Below, piece by piece: positions 1-8,713 of a DNA stretch of 64,000 nt. The translations under genes were made by a program, and so were the position numbers. Location of the stretch: contig JBIRBM010000002.1 of the NCBI GenBank assembly GCA_044326545.1, positions 62,001 through 126,000 on the forward strand. Reading direction: 5' to 3'. This stretch comes from JANWJE01 sp044326545. GTDB lineage: Bacteria > Chlamydiota > Chlamydiia > Chlamydiales > Parachlamydiaceae. The notes beneath the pieces are model-generated. The model searched no databases. It had not been told where the DNA came from and saw nothing but the letters and a program-made list of their open reading frames with translations. The first letter of the stretch is position 1. Each line of letters begins with the position of its first letter.

Positions 1-2
1 CT

Positions 3-548
3 GACGTTGGATTGGTCGGTTTCCCTAATGCGGGAAAGTCAACATTAATTTCTTCTTTGGCGGGATTAAGGGTTAAAATTGCTGCTTACCCTTTTACGAC
101 TCTCCAGCCTAATTTAGGATTTATAGAATTAGAAAATTTTAAACGCATTTATATTGCCGATATCCCTGGAATTATTGAAGGTGCTAGTCAAAATAGAGGG
201 TTAGGATTAGAATTTTTACGTCATATTGAAAGAACAAAGCTTTTGATTTACATCCTCGATGCGTCCGGGATTGATGGAAGAAATCCTAGTCATGATTTTC
301 GGATTTTGCGTGAAGAAATTGGCGCGTATAATCCCGGATTAATTGAGCGTCCTTATGTGGTTGCACTCAATAAAATCGATACAGAAGAGTCTTGCGGACA
401 TATCGAGCAATTTCACCAAGAGTTTCAATTCCCTCCCTCTACGTTGTTTGAAATTTCGGCTGCTTATGGAGAGGGGTTGGAAAGTCTTCTTCGAGAAGTT
501 GTCAAGAGATTGCATGCTCAAGACAATGTGGGAAAAGATGAATTTTAA
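3..548 (+). CDS. obgE: GTPase ObgE/CgtA, 3' part only
   Basis: The reading frame is open from the window edge, so only the C-terminal GTPase part of this Obg protein is present (about 180 residues). The P-loop GFPNAGKS lies at the very start, followed by the switch II DIPGIIEGA and the NKID guanine-specificity motif. Obg GTPases associate with the 50S ribosomal subunit and act in ribosome maturation and stress control. The N-terminal glycine-rich Obg fold must lie upstream of the window. The protein stops shortly after the G domain, without the extra C-terminal domain found in some Obg proteins. The identification is strong from the G-domain wording (NxGKS, DIPGxIEGA typical of Obg rather than Era or Der). 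Confidence 0.95.
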   Translation, partial: DVGLVGFPNAGKSTLISSLAGLRVKIAAYPFTTLQPNLGFIELENFKRIYIADIPGIIEGASQNRGLGLEFLRHIERTKLLIYILDASGIDGRNPSHDFRILREEIGAYNPGLIERPYVVALNKIDTEESCGHIEQFHQEFQFPPSTLFEISAAYGEGLESLLREVVKRLHAQDNVGKDEF

Positions 549-617
549 CTCACCTCTCTTTTTTATCTAAAAAAATCTTTTTTTTTATAACACAGCAGGC
601 TAGAATCCGGACTGATA

Positions 618-678
618 CGATGAACTTATCCAGGTAAAATTTAATCTCAAATGAAATTTTACCGCAATAAGTTCATCG
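618..678. repeat. imperfect hairpin, related to the 14.86-kb palindrome
   Basis: Two arms of 12 bp (618-629 and 667-678) and 10 bp (633-642 and 654-663), separated by a 3-nt mismatch on each side, close an 11-nt loop. The arm wording (GAACTTATCC, GGTAAAATTTAATCTC) closely resembles the perfect hairpin at 14856-14917, so both look like members of one dispersed palindrome family. It lies just 3' of obgE and could also serve as a transcription stop, though it has no T-run. Confidence 0.7.
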
Positions 679-711
679 CTCGTCAAGCTCTAATACCCAG
701 GATTTTTAGTT

Positions 712-948
712 ATGTTTGGAACCTCAGCCCCTTATGCCCAGATTGTGGAAACAGACCTCAAAATACGACACGTTGTCGGTCGTAGTGATTCTGAAAACGA
801 AAAAATTAAACCTATCCTCTCTCTTCTTTCAAAAATAGAGAATTCCCAACTTGTTTTTCAATTGATTCCTCCTCTCCACATCCGAAAACAAGAAGAGGTC
901 TCCATATCATTTCAAACGCCTCTGGTTCTACTCACAGAATGTTTGTAA
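712..948 (+). CDS. doubtful small ORF, no recognisable family
   Basis: A 78-residue ORF between the obgE-proximal hairpin and the peptidase gene. A weak AGGA lies about 11 nt before the ATG. The product has no signal peptide, membrane segment or motif I can name. It has one ordinary, slightly hydrophobic stretch near the middle (about residues 33-55). It may be a chance ORF or a remnant of a longer gene. The region 949-1099 that follows has nothing I recognise except the leader of the peptidase gene. Confidence 0.25.
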   Translation: MFGTSAPYAQIVETDLKIRHVVGRSDSENEKIKPILSLLSKIENSQLVFQLIPPLHIRKQEEVSISFQTPLVLLTECL

Positions 949-1099
949 AACCTCCATCAGATGAATTGTTTCGTTATTGCGTTTACAATTAGACATGATT
1001 TTTGAGTCATGTTTGCTTCTCAATAGGGCTAAAAATGTTGTTTCTGTCAATTTCACTTTGCATGCCTATATCTTAATTTTAAAGGGGAGTTCTTTCTCT

Positions 1100-2164
1100 A
1101 TGAAAAAAATCGTCTCGTTCTTTTTGTTACTCAATTTTATCTTCACGTTCAATTTTCCCGGTTATGGGGAAGAAGATGTTGATAAACAATCTGCCAACCA
1201 TCTTTTAATAGAAACTGATGATGATGACGGGTATCAACCTCTCACCTGTGAACTTCGCTCTATTGATAGAAAATCAACATCTGTTCGGATGTGTGCTTCT
1301 AACCACCAACCCTTGCATACTTCAACAAAGAGTGAGGCCAATAGCCTGTCTTTCAATTGGAGTGGATATACCTCTTTTACCGGAAAGAATGATATTAGGA
1401 ATCCAACGTATGGTTCTGCAACTGCTGTTTCAGGTTCTTGGATTATTCCTCCACTTACCTCTTCTGAAGAGGGGGACACCTATTCTTCAGCTTGGGTTGG
1501 AATAGATGGGTATGCAAACTCTGTTGTAGAGCAAATTGGAACGGAACATGATGTCATCGAAGGGGTTCCAGTTTATTTTGCTTGGTTTGAAATGTATCCT
1601 GCTGCAGCACAAGTCATAGAAGGTTTTCCTGTTTTTGAAGGAGATTTAGTTGAAGGGAAAGTGTTATACCTGGGTCAAGATGCCTCTACAAATGATCTTT
1701 TCCGTTTGACGATTAAGAATCACACGAGAAAAGTGAAATTTAGCATTAATCAATCGACTCTTCCAGGAAATCCGGCGCATTTAAGCTCCGTTGAATGGAT
1801 TGTGGAAGCTCCTGTAAACATTACACCTGAAGGATGTGTAGAATTTCTTCCATTGGCAAATTTTGGAAAGATTTTTTTTGGCAATTGTCAAGCAACAATC
1901 AATGGATTGAAGGGGTCAATTGATAATAAGCACTGGACTTATGATGCAATCACAATGGTTGCAAGAGACGGTACAGTCAAAGATACTCCTTCTTTATTGT
2001 TCTCTAATTGTAAAGATAGCAACAGTAGCAGGAGTAGCAATAGTGACAGCATCAGCGACAGCTTTCCAAAAAGCTTGAGAAAAGGGCCGTGTAAATCGAG
2101 TAGTTTTTATGTTGATTGGATGGATTCAGGTCCATTTCCTTACGACAGTAGTTGCTTAGATTAA
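1100..2164 (+). CDS. secreted glutamic peptidase, family G1 (eqolisin-like)
   Basis: A 354-residue protein if started at the ATG at 1100, which has GGGGAG about 10 nt upstream and gives a clean Sec signal peptide (MKKIVSFFLLLNF, residues 1-21); the frame stays open upstream to 977 without a plausible leader. Residues about 84-300 match the G1 (scytalidoglutamic peptidase/eqolisin) fold: WSGY near 87, SGSWIIPP, AWVGIDG (131-137), then VEQIGTE with Gln145, WFEMYP, and VEWIVEAP with Glu232. In fungal eqolisins the catalytic dyad is Gln53/Glu136, in the settings 'Q-T/I-G' and 'EWIVE'; both settings and a similar spacing (87 against 83) are visible here. The family acts at acidic pH, which would fit a phagosome or vacuole; that role is inference. 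Residues 303-354 form a Ser/Asn-rich, Cys-containing tail. A MITE-like element starts immediately after the stop codon. Confidence 0.82.
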   Translation: MKKIVSFFLLLNFIFTFNFPGYGEEDVDKQSANHLLIETDDDDGYQPLTCELRSIDRKSTSVRMCASNHQPLHTSTKSEANSLSFNWSGYTSFTGKNDIRNPTYGSATAVSGSWIIPPLTSSEEGDTYSSAWVGIDGYANSVVEQIGTEHDVIEGVPVYFAWFEMYPAAAQVIEGFPVFEGDLVEGKVLYLGQDASTNDLFRLTIKNHTRKVKFSINQSTLPGNPAHLSSVEWIVEAPVNITPEGCVEFLPLANFGKIFFGNCQATINGLKGSIDNKHWTYDAITMVARDGTVKDTPSLLFSNCKDSNSSRSSNSDSISDSFPKSLRKGPCKSSSFYVDWMDSGPFPYDSSCLD

Positions 2165-2328
2165 TAGACTTCTTCGGACACTTCATTGACTTGCTAAAAC
2201 CGCCATTTTTGGCCTCTTTTTTGTAAAATTTTTCGACCGTATGCACGCATACGCTCTCAACATTTTCAAAACAATCTGCTCAAAAAGGGCAATTTTTTCA
2301 AGCAAAGCAAGTTTTCGAAGAGGTCTAA
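2165..2328. mobile_element. MITE-like element, copy 1
   Basis: About 164 bp bounded by inverted ends (TAGACTTCTTCGG at the left, the reverse complement of GAAGAGGTCTA at the right) and directly joined to the TAA stop of the peptidase gene. It is nearly identical to 26567-26733 and, in reverse orientation, to 51797-51961, with only a handful of differences by eye. Internally it is an imperfect whole-length palindrome centred on CGTATGCACGCATACG. No ORF of useful size is present. The TA at each boundary suggests TA target duplication, as used by IS630/Tc1 and some IS5-group elements; which transposase moves it is unknown. Confidence 0.8.
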
Positions 2329-2329
2329 T

Positions 2330-2362
2330 GACTCCCCTTAGGCACCGGGAGCCCGATTTGGG
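2330..2362. repeat. dispersed palindromic repeat, degenerate half-site
   Basis: One half-copy of the 'ACTCACCTTACGCACCGGGAG..GATTTGGG' repeat, with changed bases in the first part, directly beside MITE-like copy 1. The other half is replaced by a short GCCGGTGGC segment. From here to 2518 I see only a fragment resembling the GATCAAAGATT repeat (2435-2460) and no gene. Confidence 0.55.
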
Positions 2363-2518
2363 CTGCCGGTGGCAAGAATATTCCGGAAATTTTTTGTGAG
2401 TTTATAGCCGATTTTAGCAAACAAATCATCGGATCAAAGATTGTAAAGAGCTTCTAGCGTGAGTTAATCATGTGATGTTGTGATGATCTGCCTTTTGGGC
2501 TACTTCATCATAGATTTT

Positions 2519-2541
2519 AAATAGGCTCATAGAGCCTATTT
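2519..2541 (-). terminator. hairpin 3' of the 2569-3438 gene
   Basis: A perfect 10-bp inverted repeat (AAATAGGCTC / GAGCCTATTT) with a 3-nt loop, about 30 bp beyond the stop codon of the minus-strand hypothetical gene. The flanks are A/T rich (TTTTAAA), so it may work as an intrinsic terminator, although there is no long uninterrupted T-run. Confidence 0.5.
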
Positions 2542-2568
2542 TTAAAACGCGACAAAACATGAAGAAAC

Positions 2569-3438
2569 TCAATCCTTGGAAAGATAACGCCGAGGGATTT
2601 GATTTCCCGTTAAAGCATTCCATTCGGTGACTTGAATTGATCCATCTGGATTAAGAACCTCGATACTATAAATGGGGAGAAAAATCTCTGTTTCACTTCG
2701 AATTTTGAAATCACTGCCAAATGCAGCTTGTGTCATGTTGAGGATTTGATTGTGTGTATAGGTTCTAGGTGCTTTTTGACCATCACCAAGTGGTTTTAAA
2801 ACCAAATGCTGCTTGATTTTTGTTTGCGGAGTCATGAGAAATTTTGGGCTTTCAAAGTGAAGTTGAAAAGAGTTTCCTTTTTGCACGATCAGATGCTTCT
2901 TCTTTGCGCTTTCAAGCCATGTGTTTAACACATCTCGTTCGACTTGGAGTTCTTTTTGAAGCTCCTCTAATGTCATTGTTCCTTGACGGCGAGCAATTGC
3001 TTGCATAATTTTGAAGTCTGAGCGACCAGCTTCGCACTCTAAGCAGTCATGATAACCATGCGTTGTTTCCCACGTCTCAGTATTGAGAACCATCTCACCA
3101 TCGTTAAGTCCCCAAAGGATAACGCCTTCGCGAGTTTTAGCATTTTCAGGATATTTCACATCAAGAAGAAGATAAGGATAATACTTGAGTATTGTATTTT
3201 GTATTGTTCGCTTCTCATTTCCTAAGAGCTCATTGCGGTGCATTTGAATCACTTGTTCGGGCAGTAATCGAGCCTCTAATGTCACAATGTCTCGGTTATC
3301 AATATATTGAAGGAGCTGGTCCTTTAAGTTAGCCAATGTGGGGGTATGCCAAATCCACCATCCTCCGGCGATAAGAACTGCGATGCAGATAAGAAGGGGG
3401 GATCGTCCAAAAGAACGGGATGGTTCTTTTTTAGCCAT
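2569..3438 (-). CDS. membrane-anchored hypothetical protein
   Basis: A 289-residue protein with one N-terminal membrane segment (about residues 14-31, ICIAVLIAGGWWIW) preceded by a short basic cytoplasmic stretch, so most of the protein should lie outside the inner membrane, or the segment may be an uncleaved signal. No catalytic motif is visible. Residues about 140-195 look like a small winged-helix-like unit (a run of helices followed by KKKHLIVQKGNSFQL). A CxxC pair (HDCLECEAG, about residue 131) is the only cysteine feature. AGGAAA precedes the ATG. It lies downstream of rho on the same strand, after about 320 bp, and has its own likely terminator at 2519-2541. I do not recognise the family; a lineage-restricted chlamydial protein is a fair guess. 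Confidence 0.75.
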   Translation of the reverse strand: MAKKEPSRSFGRSPLLICIAVLIAGGWWIWHTPTLANLKDQLLQYIDNRDIVTLEARLLPEQVIQMHRNELLGNEKRTIQNTILKYYPYLLLDVKYPENAKTREGVILWGLNDGEMVLNTETWETTHGYHDCLECEAGRSDFKIMQAIARRQGTMTLEELQKELQVERDVLNTWLESAKKKHLIVQKGNSFQLHFESPKFLMTPQTKIKQHLVLKPLGDGQKAPRTYTHNQILNMTQAAFGSDFKIRSETEIFLPIYSIEVLNPDGSIQVTEWNALTGNQIPRRYLSKD

Positions 3439-3755
3439 AAAGATTTCCTGTCAGTTGCAAGCTTTGAATCATTTACTCATCTTACGCATCGGAAATAAGA
3501 GTTGGATTGAAGCCAAACCTCTCACGGTGGATAAGATCCTGAATAGGTTCTAAGGTCATTGAGTCATTAAGGTCCACTGCAAGAAGATGGTTTTCTTTAA
3601 AGAAAAGAGATCGGCAAGCGGTGGAATGAACTTTTCGAATGGGGATTTTATCTTGTCGATAACAAAATTACCAGAAATTTTCTGTTTTTTTCTCTTTTGC
3701 ACTCTCTATGGTCCATTTTGCGGCATAGAAAGTGCAATCCTTGCGGAGGGAAAAT
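3439..3755. other. spacer between rho and the hypothetical gene
   Basis: About 320 bp without a convincing gene. It contains an ACTCATCTTACGCATCGG half-site fragment near 3476, related to the dispersed palindromic repeat, and otherwise AT-rich sequence. An ORF on the plus strand (3587-3931) runs into the rho coding region antisense and is not supported. Confidence 0.5.
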
Positions 3756-5117
3756 CTAGTCTTTCATTGAAAGTAAGAATTCGATATTACTATTGGTTTT
3801 CTTTAGGCGGCCTAATAAAAGATTCATTGCGTCGGCCGGTGCTAAATCAGCAACAGCTTGGCGGAGGAGAAAAATCTTTTCCAATTCATTTGGATGATAG
3901 AGGAGTTCTTCTTTACGGGTTCCACTCTTGACCAGGTCGATTGCTGGGTATGTGCGTCGATCAGCCAATCGGCGATCGAGAACAAGCTCCATATTGCCTG
4001 TTCCTTTAAATTCCTCAAAAATGACTTCATCCATACGCGATCCTGTATCAATCAAAGCTGTTGCAATGATGGTTAAAGAACCTCCCTGTTCAATATTGCG
4101 AGCAGCTCCAAAGAAACGTTTCGGCTTGTGCAGGGCGTTGGCATCGATCCCTCCCGATAAAATTTTACCTGAATGGGGTTGAATCGTATTGTACGCTCGT
4201 GCTAAGCGAGTCAAAGAGTCTAATAAAATGACGACATCATTTCCATGTTCAACAAGGCGACGCGCTTTTTCAATTGCCATCTCTGCGACTTGAACGTGCC
4301 TTTCGGGGGGTTCATCAAATGTGGAGGAGATGACCTCGCCTTTGACAACCCTTTGCATATCAGTGACCTCTTCAGGCCGCTCGTCGATCAATAAAACAAT
4401 CAGAATAATTTCAGGATTGTTAGTTGCGATGGCATTGGCGATATTTTGCAGTAGAATGGTTTTGCCTGTACGAGGAGGAGCAACAATTAATCCTCGTTGT
4501 CCTTTTCCTATCGGAGCTGCTAAATCCAACACCCGAGTTCCGAGCCTATCTTTTGTCGTTTCCATGACAATCCGCTCGCAAGGATAAAGAGGTGTTAAGT
4601 TTTCGAATAAAATGCGCTCTTTGGCTTTTTCTGGAGATTTTCCGTTAATTTTATCCACTTTTAAAAGGGCAAAATACTTTTCTTTCTCTTTTGGAGGACG
4701 GATAGTTCCGCAAAGAGTATCCCCTTTTTTTAAATCAAAGCGTCTAATTTGAGCCGGAGAAACGTAAATGTCTTCAGCTGAGGGAAGATAATTATAGTTA
4801 GGGGAACGAAGAAATCCAAACCCATCAGGGAGGATTTCAAGGACACCTTCGCCGTAAAGAACCTCATTTGGGTTGTCTGAAATGGCTTTGACAATCTCAA
4901 ATACCATTTGAGACTTTGTCAAAGAGCCTAAATGCTTAAGGCCAATGTTCTTGCCATATTGGTTCAGTTGATCAATATTCATTCGCTGAATATCAGCTAT
5001 CTTTGTGATAACCTCGTTATGAGGGTGTCTATGGCTTGAAGCGTTCTGATTGGTGTGTCTATCAGAAGCATTGTCCTCCGTCATAGAGGTTTCTAGAGAT
5101 GTATTATCTGGGTCCAT
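3756..5117 (-). CDS. rho: transcription termination factor Rho
   Basis: A 453-residue hexameric RNA-dependent ATPase that ends untranslated or untermini-coded transcripts. The first 40 residues are hydrophilic (His/Asn rich), then comes the Rho N-terminal helical domain (MNIDQLNQYGK), the cold-shock-like primary RNA site (ILPDGFGFLRSPNYNYLP), the Walker A APPRTGKT near residue 215, Walker B (VVILLDSLTRLARAYN), and the Q/R-loop region with FFGAARNIEQGGSLT. Length and order are normal for Rho. It lies downstream of polA-coaE on the same strand, but a pair of palindromes (5164-5313) separates it from coaE, so it may have its own promoter. Confidence 0.97.
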   Translation of the reverse strand: MDPDNTSLETSMTEDNASDRHTNQNASSHRHPHNEVITKIADIQRMNIDQLNQYGKNIGLKHLGSLTKSQMVFEIVKAISDNPNEVLYGEGVLEILPDGFGFLRSPNYNYLPSAEDIYVSPAQIRRFDLKKGDTLCGTIRPPKEKEKYFALLKVDKINGKSPEKAKERILFENLTPLYPCERIVMETTKDRLGTRVLDLAAPIGKGQRGLIVAPPRTGKTILLQNIANAIATNNPEIILIVLLIDERPEEVTDMQRVVKGEVISSTFDEPPERHVQVAEMAIEKARRLVEHGNDVVILLDSLTRLARAYNTIQPHSGKILSGGIDANALHKPKRFFGAARNIEQGGSLTIIATALIDTGSRMDEVIFEEFKGTGNMELVLDRRLADRRTYPAIDLVKSGTRKEELLYHPNELEKIFLLRQAVADLAPADAMNLLLGRLKKTNSNIEFLLSMKD

Positions 5118-5163
5118 TTAAAAGAAAGACTCCAATTGAAGTGTTTATTGTTTGCCCTTTATT

Positions 5164-5230
5164 ACTCACCTTACGCACCGCGAGGCTTTGGCTTCAGCCT
5201 AAATAGCACTCCCGGTGCTTAAGGTGAGTT
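5164..5230. repeat. dispersed palindromic repeat
   Basis: A full copy: ACTCACCTTACGCACCG at the left, CGGTGCTTAAGGTGAGT at the right, with a 33-bp centre containing AGGCTTTGGCTTCAGCCT. The two ends pair almost perfectly. It sits between coaE and rho. Confidence 0.75.
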
Positions 5231-5242
5231 TATAATCCGGGA

Positions 5243-5313
5243 CGTTGAAAGGTTGCGTTTTGAGTGCATCAAAGATTTGGAATTTGATCCACTCAAAACG
5301 CAACCTTTCAACG
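5243..5313. repeat. long perfect inverted repeat between coaE and rho
   Basis: The arms 5243-5266 and 5290-5313 are exact 24-bp reverse complements (CGTTGAAAGGTTGCG...), and the 23-nt loop contains a further 6-bp stem (ATCAAA / TTTGAT). The hairpin begins 25 bp past the coaE stop codon on the minus strand. It is much longer than a normal terminator and has no T-run, so a dispersed palindrome or an mRNA-stabilising structure is as likely as termination. Confidence 0.8.
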
Positions 5314-5337
5314 CCCCGCAGTATAAAAGAGGGTGAT

Positions 5338-5955
5338 TTAACTGAGGGGCGTATCTATGAGCTTTTGATAGAGTTCTGCAGTTGTTTGCTGAAGATCTGC
5401 TAAAGTCCCATCGTTATAAATGACATCGTCAGCCAGCGCCACTTTCTGTAATTCATCTAGTTGTCTAGCTGCGCGATGATTAAATTGTTCGTTAGTGCAG
5501 CCGGTGGCTTTTGTAAAACGGGTAAAGCATAATTCTCGTTTGGCGACAACAGCTACCGTAAAGTCAAAATCTTTTTCTCCACCGCTTTCAAATAACAAAG
5601 GAACTTCTGCTATAAAAAGAGGGGGAGGATGTGGGTGGTGAAGCTGTTGCTGGTAGTCTCTGTTTAATTCCCTATAAACCGCCGGGTGAATTAACTTTTC
5701 CAAAGCTTTTAAAAGCTTTTCATCATGAAACACTATGTCGGCGATGCGAGATCGGTCAAGCTTTCCATGTACTAATACGCCCGGACCTAATAAATGAACG
5801 ATTTGTTTTCCAAGGCTTGCATCAGAGGACAATAATTGATGAACGATGTTGTCGGCGCTTACGACGTAAGCTCCGTGTTGTTTTAGAATACGACAAACCG
5901 TGGATTTGCCACAAGAAAGACCGCCTGTTATCGCAACTTTTTTTAACTTTAACAT
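5338..5955 (-). CDS. coaE: dephospho-CoA kinase
   Basis: Phosphorylates the 3'-hydroxyl of dephospho-CoA with ATP in the last step of coenzyme A synthesis. The P-loop ITGGLSCGKST lies at residues about 6-16, followed by the VSADNIVHQL region and the LIHPAV segment typical of CoaE; VPLLFESG is the substrate-lid motif. The ATG at 5955 is chosen (about 205 residues) because a TTG further out gives no better leader; GGAAAG precedes it inside the end of polA. The coding regions of polA and coaE overlap by 7 nt, so the two are co-transcribed and probably translationally coupled. Confidence 0.95.
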   Translation of the reverse strand: MLKLKKVAITGGLSCGKSTVCRILKQHGAYVVSADNIVHQLLSSDASLGKQIVHLLGPGVLVHGKLDRSRIADIVFHDEKLLKALEKLIHPAVYRELNRDYQQQLHHPHPPPLFIAEVPLLFESGGEKDFDFTVAVVAKRELCFTRFTKATGCTNEQFNHRAARQLDELQKVALADDVIYNDGTLADLQQTTAELYQKLIDTPLS

Positions 5956-8621
5956 TCTTTCCAATTTTTGCCAATGTTGATGTCAACAACTAAAGGGACT
6001 TTAAGCGTCATGATCTTGGTCATTGTGTCGTGAACTAATTCTTGAACTTTTTCTAATTCTCCGTCAGGGATTTCAAATAGCAGTTCGTCATGGATTTGCA
6101 AGATCATATATCCTTGGCATCCTTTTTCCTTAAGTTTTCGGTCGATTTCGAGCATCGCCATTTTAATCAAATCAGCCTGCGTTCCTTGAATGGGTGTATT
6201 AATCGCAAGTCTTTCTGCCATCATCCGAACCGTTCCATTCGAGCTCGTGATTTCGGGGATGAGGCGCTCCCTTCCTAGCAGCGTAATTGCCTTGCCTGAC
6301 AAGCGAGTCTCTTCTTTACTTTGATCAAGAAATTTTTTCACCTTATGATAGCGTTCAAAGTACATTTGAATGAATTTTCCGGCTGTTTTTGGGTCGATTC
6401 CCAACTCCTGCGATAACCCGAAAGCTTGCTGGCCATACATAATGGCAAAATTGACTGTTTTTGCTTGATCACGCTGTTCTTTTGTCACCTCTTCAAGAGG
6501 CACATTGAAAATTTGCGAAGCTGTAAAAGCATGGATATCTTCATTGACCTGAAAAGCGGCCATTAAAATGGGATCTTCGCTTAAATGGGCTAATAAACGC
6601 AACTCAATTTGAGAATAATCTGCTGCTAAGTAACTCCATCCGGGCTGTTGGGGTTTGAAAGCTTCGCGAATTTTACGTCCGATCTCTGTTCTAACGGGGA
6701 TATTTTGCAAGTTGGGATCTTGGCATGATAGACGCCCTGTTGCCGTCATTGATTGGTTGAACGTGCAATGGATCCTATGCGTCAAAGGATGGACATCTTT
6801 GGGAAGAGTTTCAACATATGTTGAGCGAAGCTTTTCTAAAGAACGATAATGGAGGAGCTTGGCTGCGATCGGGTAGCGCCCTTTAAGAATATCTAAAACA
6901 TCCGCATCTGTTGAGAGCCCTGTCGCCGTTTTTTTAGGGGGGGGGATCCTAAGTTTTTCAAACAAAACGTGGCTGAGCTGTTTAGGGGAGTTGAGGTTAA
7001 AGGTTTCGCCGGCCATGTTGAAAATGTCGTTGCTAACGGCTTCGATTTCTTTGCCAAGTTCAACTGAGAGTTGTTGAAGATAGCCTGTATCGACGTAGAT
7101 TCCCCGCCGCTCCATTCCTGCCAATACTTTAAGAAGAGGCAGTTCTATGTTATAAAAAAGGGCACTAAGGCCTCTTTTTTCGATTTGAGATTCAAGGATC
7201 TCTTTTAGACGGATTGTATAATCGACATCTTCGCAGCAATAATGGCAAACCTTATCGATGGAGACTTGCCGCATGCTGATCTGGTTTTTTCCTTTTCCAA
7301 TCAGCTCTTGAATGGGAATTTTGGTTTTCCCAAATAATTCCAGAGATAAATGGTCGAGAGAATGTTGACGGCTATGTGAATTAAGCACATAAGAGGCTAA
7401 CATCGTGTCGAAACAGATTGCTGAGATGGTAATGTCATAATTGAGCAGCACATGATAATCGTATTTCACGTGATGTCCATAAAATCCAATTGAGGCATTT
7501 TCAAATAACGGCCTGAGTGTTGTCACGACGGCTTCAAGTCCTAATTGACCATTGACAGGAATGTACCAACTTTTTTTGGGTTCGACCCCGAGCCCAATTC
7601 CAACAAGTTCTGCCCGCATCGGATCGATGCTTGTCGTTTCTGTGTCGACGCAGATTTGCCTATATTGCCCAAGTATCTTAACAAGCTCTTGCAACTCCTC
7701 TAAGTTGTCAACGAGTCTATACGAAATATCCTCTTCCTTTAAAATGAATGTCTCTTTTGGCGATGGTTCAATCTGTAATTCACGCAAAAAGGAGGAAAAA
7801 TTCATGGTTAAATAAAAAGCATGTAAAGCGATTTGTTCGGCTTTACCCAATTTAAAAAAATCACACTCTTTTGGGAACGCAATTGTGGTGTCGATGGTGA
7901 CGAGCAGGCGGCTAAGGAGCACTTTTTCTCTTTCTTGAATCAATGTTTCCTGTTTCTTTTTCCCTGTTACCTCAAGCGGGTTGTTGAGAATTTCATCGAG
8001 GGTTCCAAATCGCTTCAGTAATTCTACCGCAGTTTTAGGGCCGAACCCTGTTAACCCTGGAACATTATCAGATGCATCACCAACAATCGACAAGTAATCG
8101 ATGATTTGGTTTGGGTGAACGCCAAATTGTTCAAAGACTCCGTTTGAGTCTAACACAAGGTTTTCTTTAAATGTATTGAGGATAAAAATCTTATCTGAGA
8201 CAAGTTGACACATGTCTTTATCGCCTGTACACAGATAAGCGACAGCTCCTTCATTCGACGCCCATTGCGCGATGCTTCCGATCGTATCATCCGCTTCAAT
8301 ACCCGGAATCATCAGTTCTGGAATTCCCGCAAGGCGGCAAAATTCTTGGGCCCAGCCAATTTGGTACAATAAGTCTTCAGGTATTGCCTTACGGTGAGCT
8401 TTGTATTCTGCATATAAATTTTTTCGAGAAGTTGCATTTCCCGGTCCGTCAAAAACAGAGACGATGTGAGTCGGCTGGAAATCTTTGATTAATTTTAAAA
8501 CGCAACGAATAAACCCAAATAAGGCATTAGTCGATTCTCCTTTGGGATTGGTCATATTCCGAATCGCAAAGTAAGAGCGATAGAGATAAGCAGAGGCATC
8601 TAAAATGTATAATTTTTTCAT
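5949..8621 (-). CDS. polA: DNA polymerase I
   Basis: An 890-residue family A polymerase used for Okazaki-fragment processing and repair. Residues 1-290 are the 5' nuclease (FDGPGNATSRK, DKDMCQLV, GDASDNVPG). About 300-490 is the 3'-5' exonuclease fold, and here its acidic residues are kept (CVDTETTS, YDYHVLL, CEDVDYT), so proofreading is probably active. About 500-890 is the polymerase domain with DYSQIELRLLAH, the O-helix KTVNFAIMYG and the C-motif QIHDELLFE. It is the first gene of a polA-coaE unit. Length matches the family (E. coli 928). Confidence 0.97.
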   Translation of the reverse strand: MKKLYILDASAYLYRSYFAIRNMTNPKGESTNALFGFIRCVLKLIKDFQPTHIVSVFDGPGNATSRKNLYAEYKAHRKAIPEDLLYQIGWAQEFCRLAGIPELMIPGIEADDTIGSIAQWASNEGAVAYLCTGDKDMCQLVSDKIFILNTFKENLVLDSNGVFEQFGVHPNQIIDYLSIVGDASDNVPGLTGFGPKTAVELLKRFGTLDEILNNPLEVTGKKKQETLIQEREKVLLSRLLVTIDTTIAFPKECDFFKLGKAEQIALHAFYLTMNFSSFLRELQIEPSPKETFILKEEDISYRLVDNLEELQELVKILGQYRQICVDTETTSIDPMRAELVGIGLGVEPKKSWYIPVNGQLGLEAVVTTLRPLFENASIGFYGHHVKYDYHVLLNYDITISAICFDTMLASYVLNSHSRQHSLDHLSLELFGKTKIPIQELIGKGKNQISMRQVSIDKVCHYCCEDVDYTIRLKEILESQIEKRGLSALFYNIELPLLKVLAGMERRGIYVDTGYLQQLSVELGKEIEAVSNDIFNMAGETFNLNSPKQLSHVLFEKLRIPPPKKTATGLSTDADVLDILKGRYPIAAKLLHYRSLEKLRSTYVETLPKDVHPLTHRIHCTFNQSMTATGRLSCQDPNLQNIPVRTEIGRKIREAFKPQQPGWSYLAADYSQIELRLLAHLSEDPILMAAFQVNEDIHAFTASQIFNVPLEEVTKEQRDQAKTVNFAIMYGQQAFGLSQELGIDPKTAGKFIQMYFERYHKVKKFLDQSKEETRLSGKAITLLGRERLIPEITSSNGTVRMMAERLAINTPIQGTQADLIKMAMLEIDRKLKEKGCQGYMILQIHDELLFEIPDGELEKVQELVHDTMTKIMTLKVPLVVDINIGKNWKEC

Positions 8622-8713
8622 AAAATTATGATCTGATCTGTTATGGTTTAGAACCGTCTTTATATTTTTTTGGATCTTTGGGTTTCTTCAGCTCCTCGAG
8701 AGCTTTCACGAAA

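Noticed and set aside
2052..2246. Minus-strand ORF crossing MITE-like copy 1 and the peptidase 3' end
   Set aside because: It is antisense to the peptidase, and the element part is palindromic; no coding evidence.
2330..2362. GGGAGCCCGATTTGGG-rich structures considered as tRNA or RNase P RNA remnants
   Set aside because: No T-loop (GGTTCRA), anticodon stem or conserved RNase P core is present; the wording is explained by the dispersed palindrome.
3587..3931. Plus-strand ORF of 114 codons near the rho 3' end
   Set aside because: Half of it is antisense to rho; no motif or leader.
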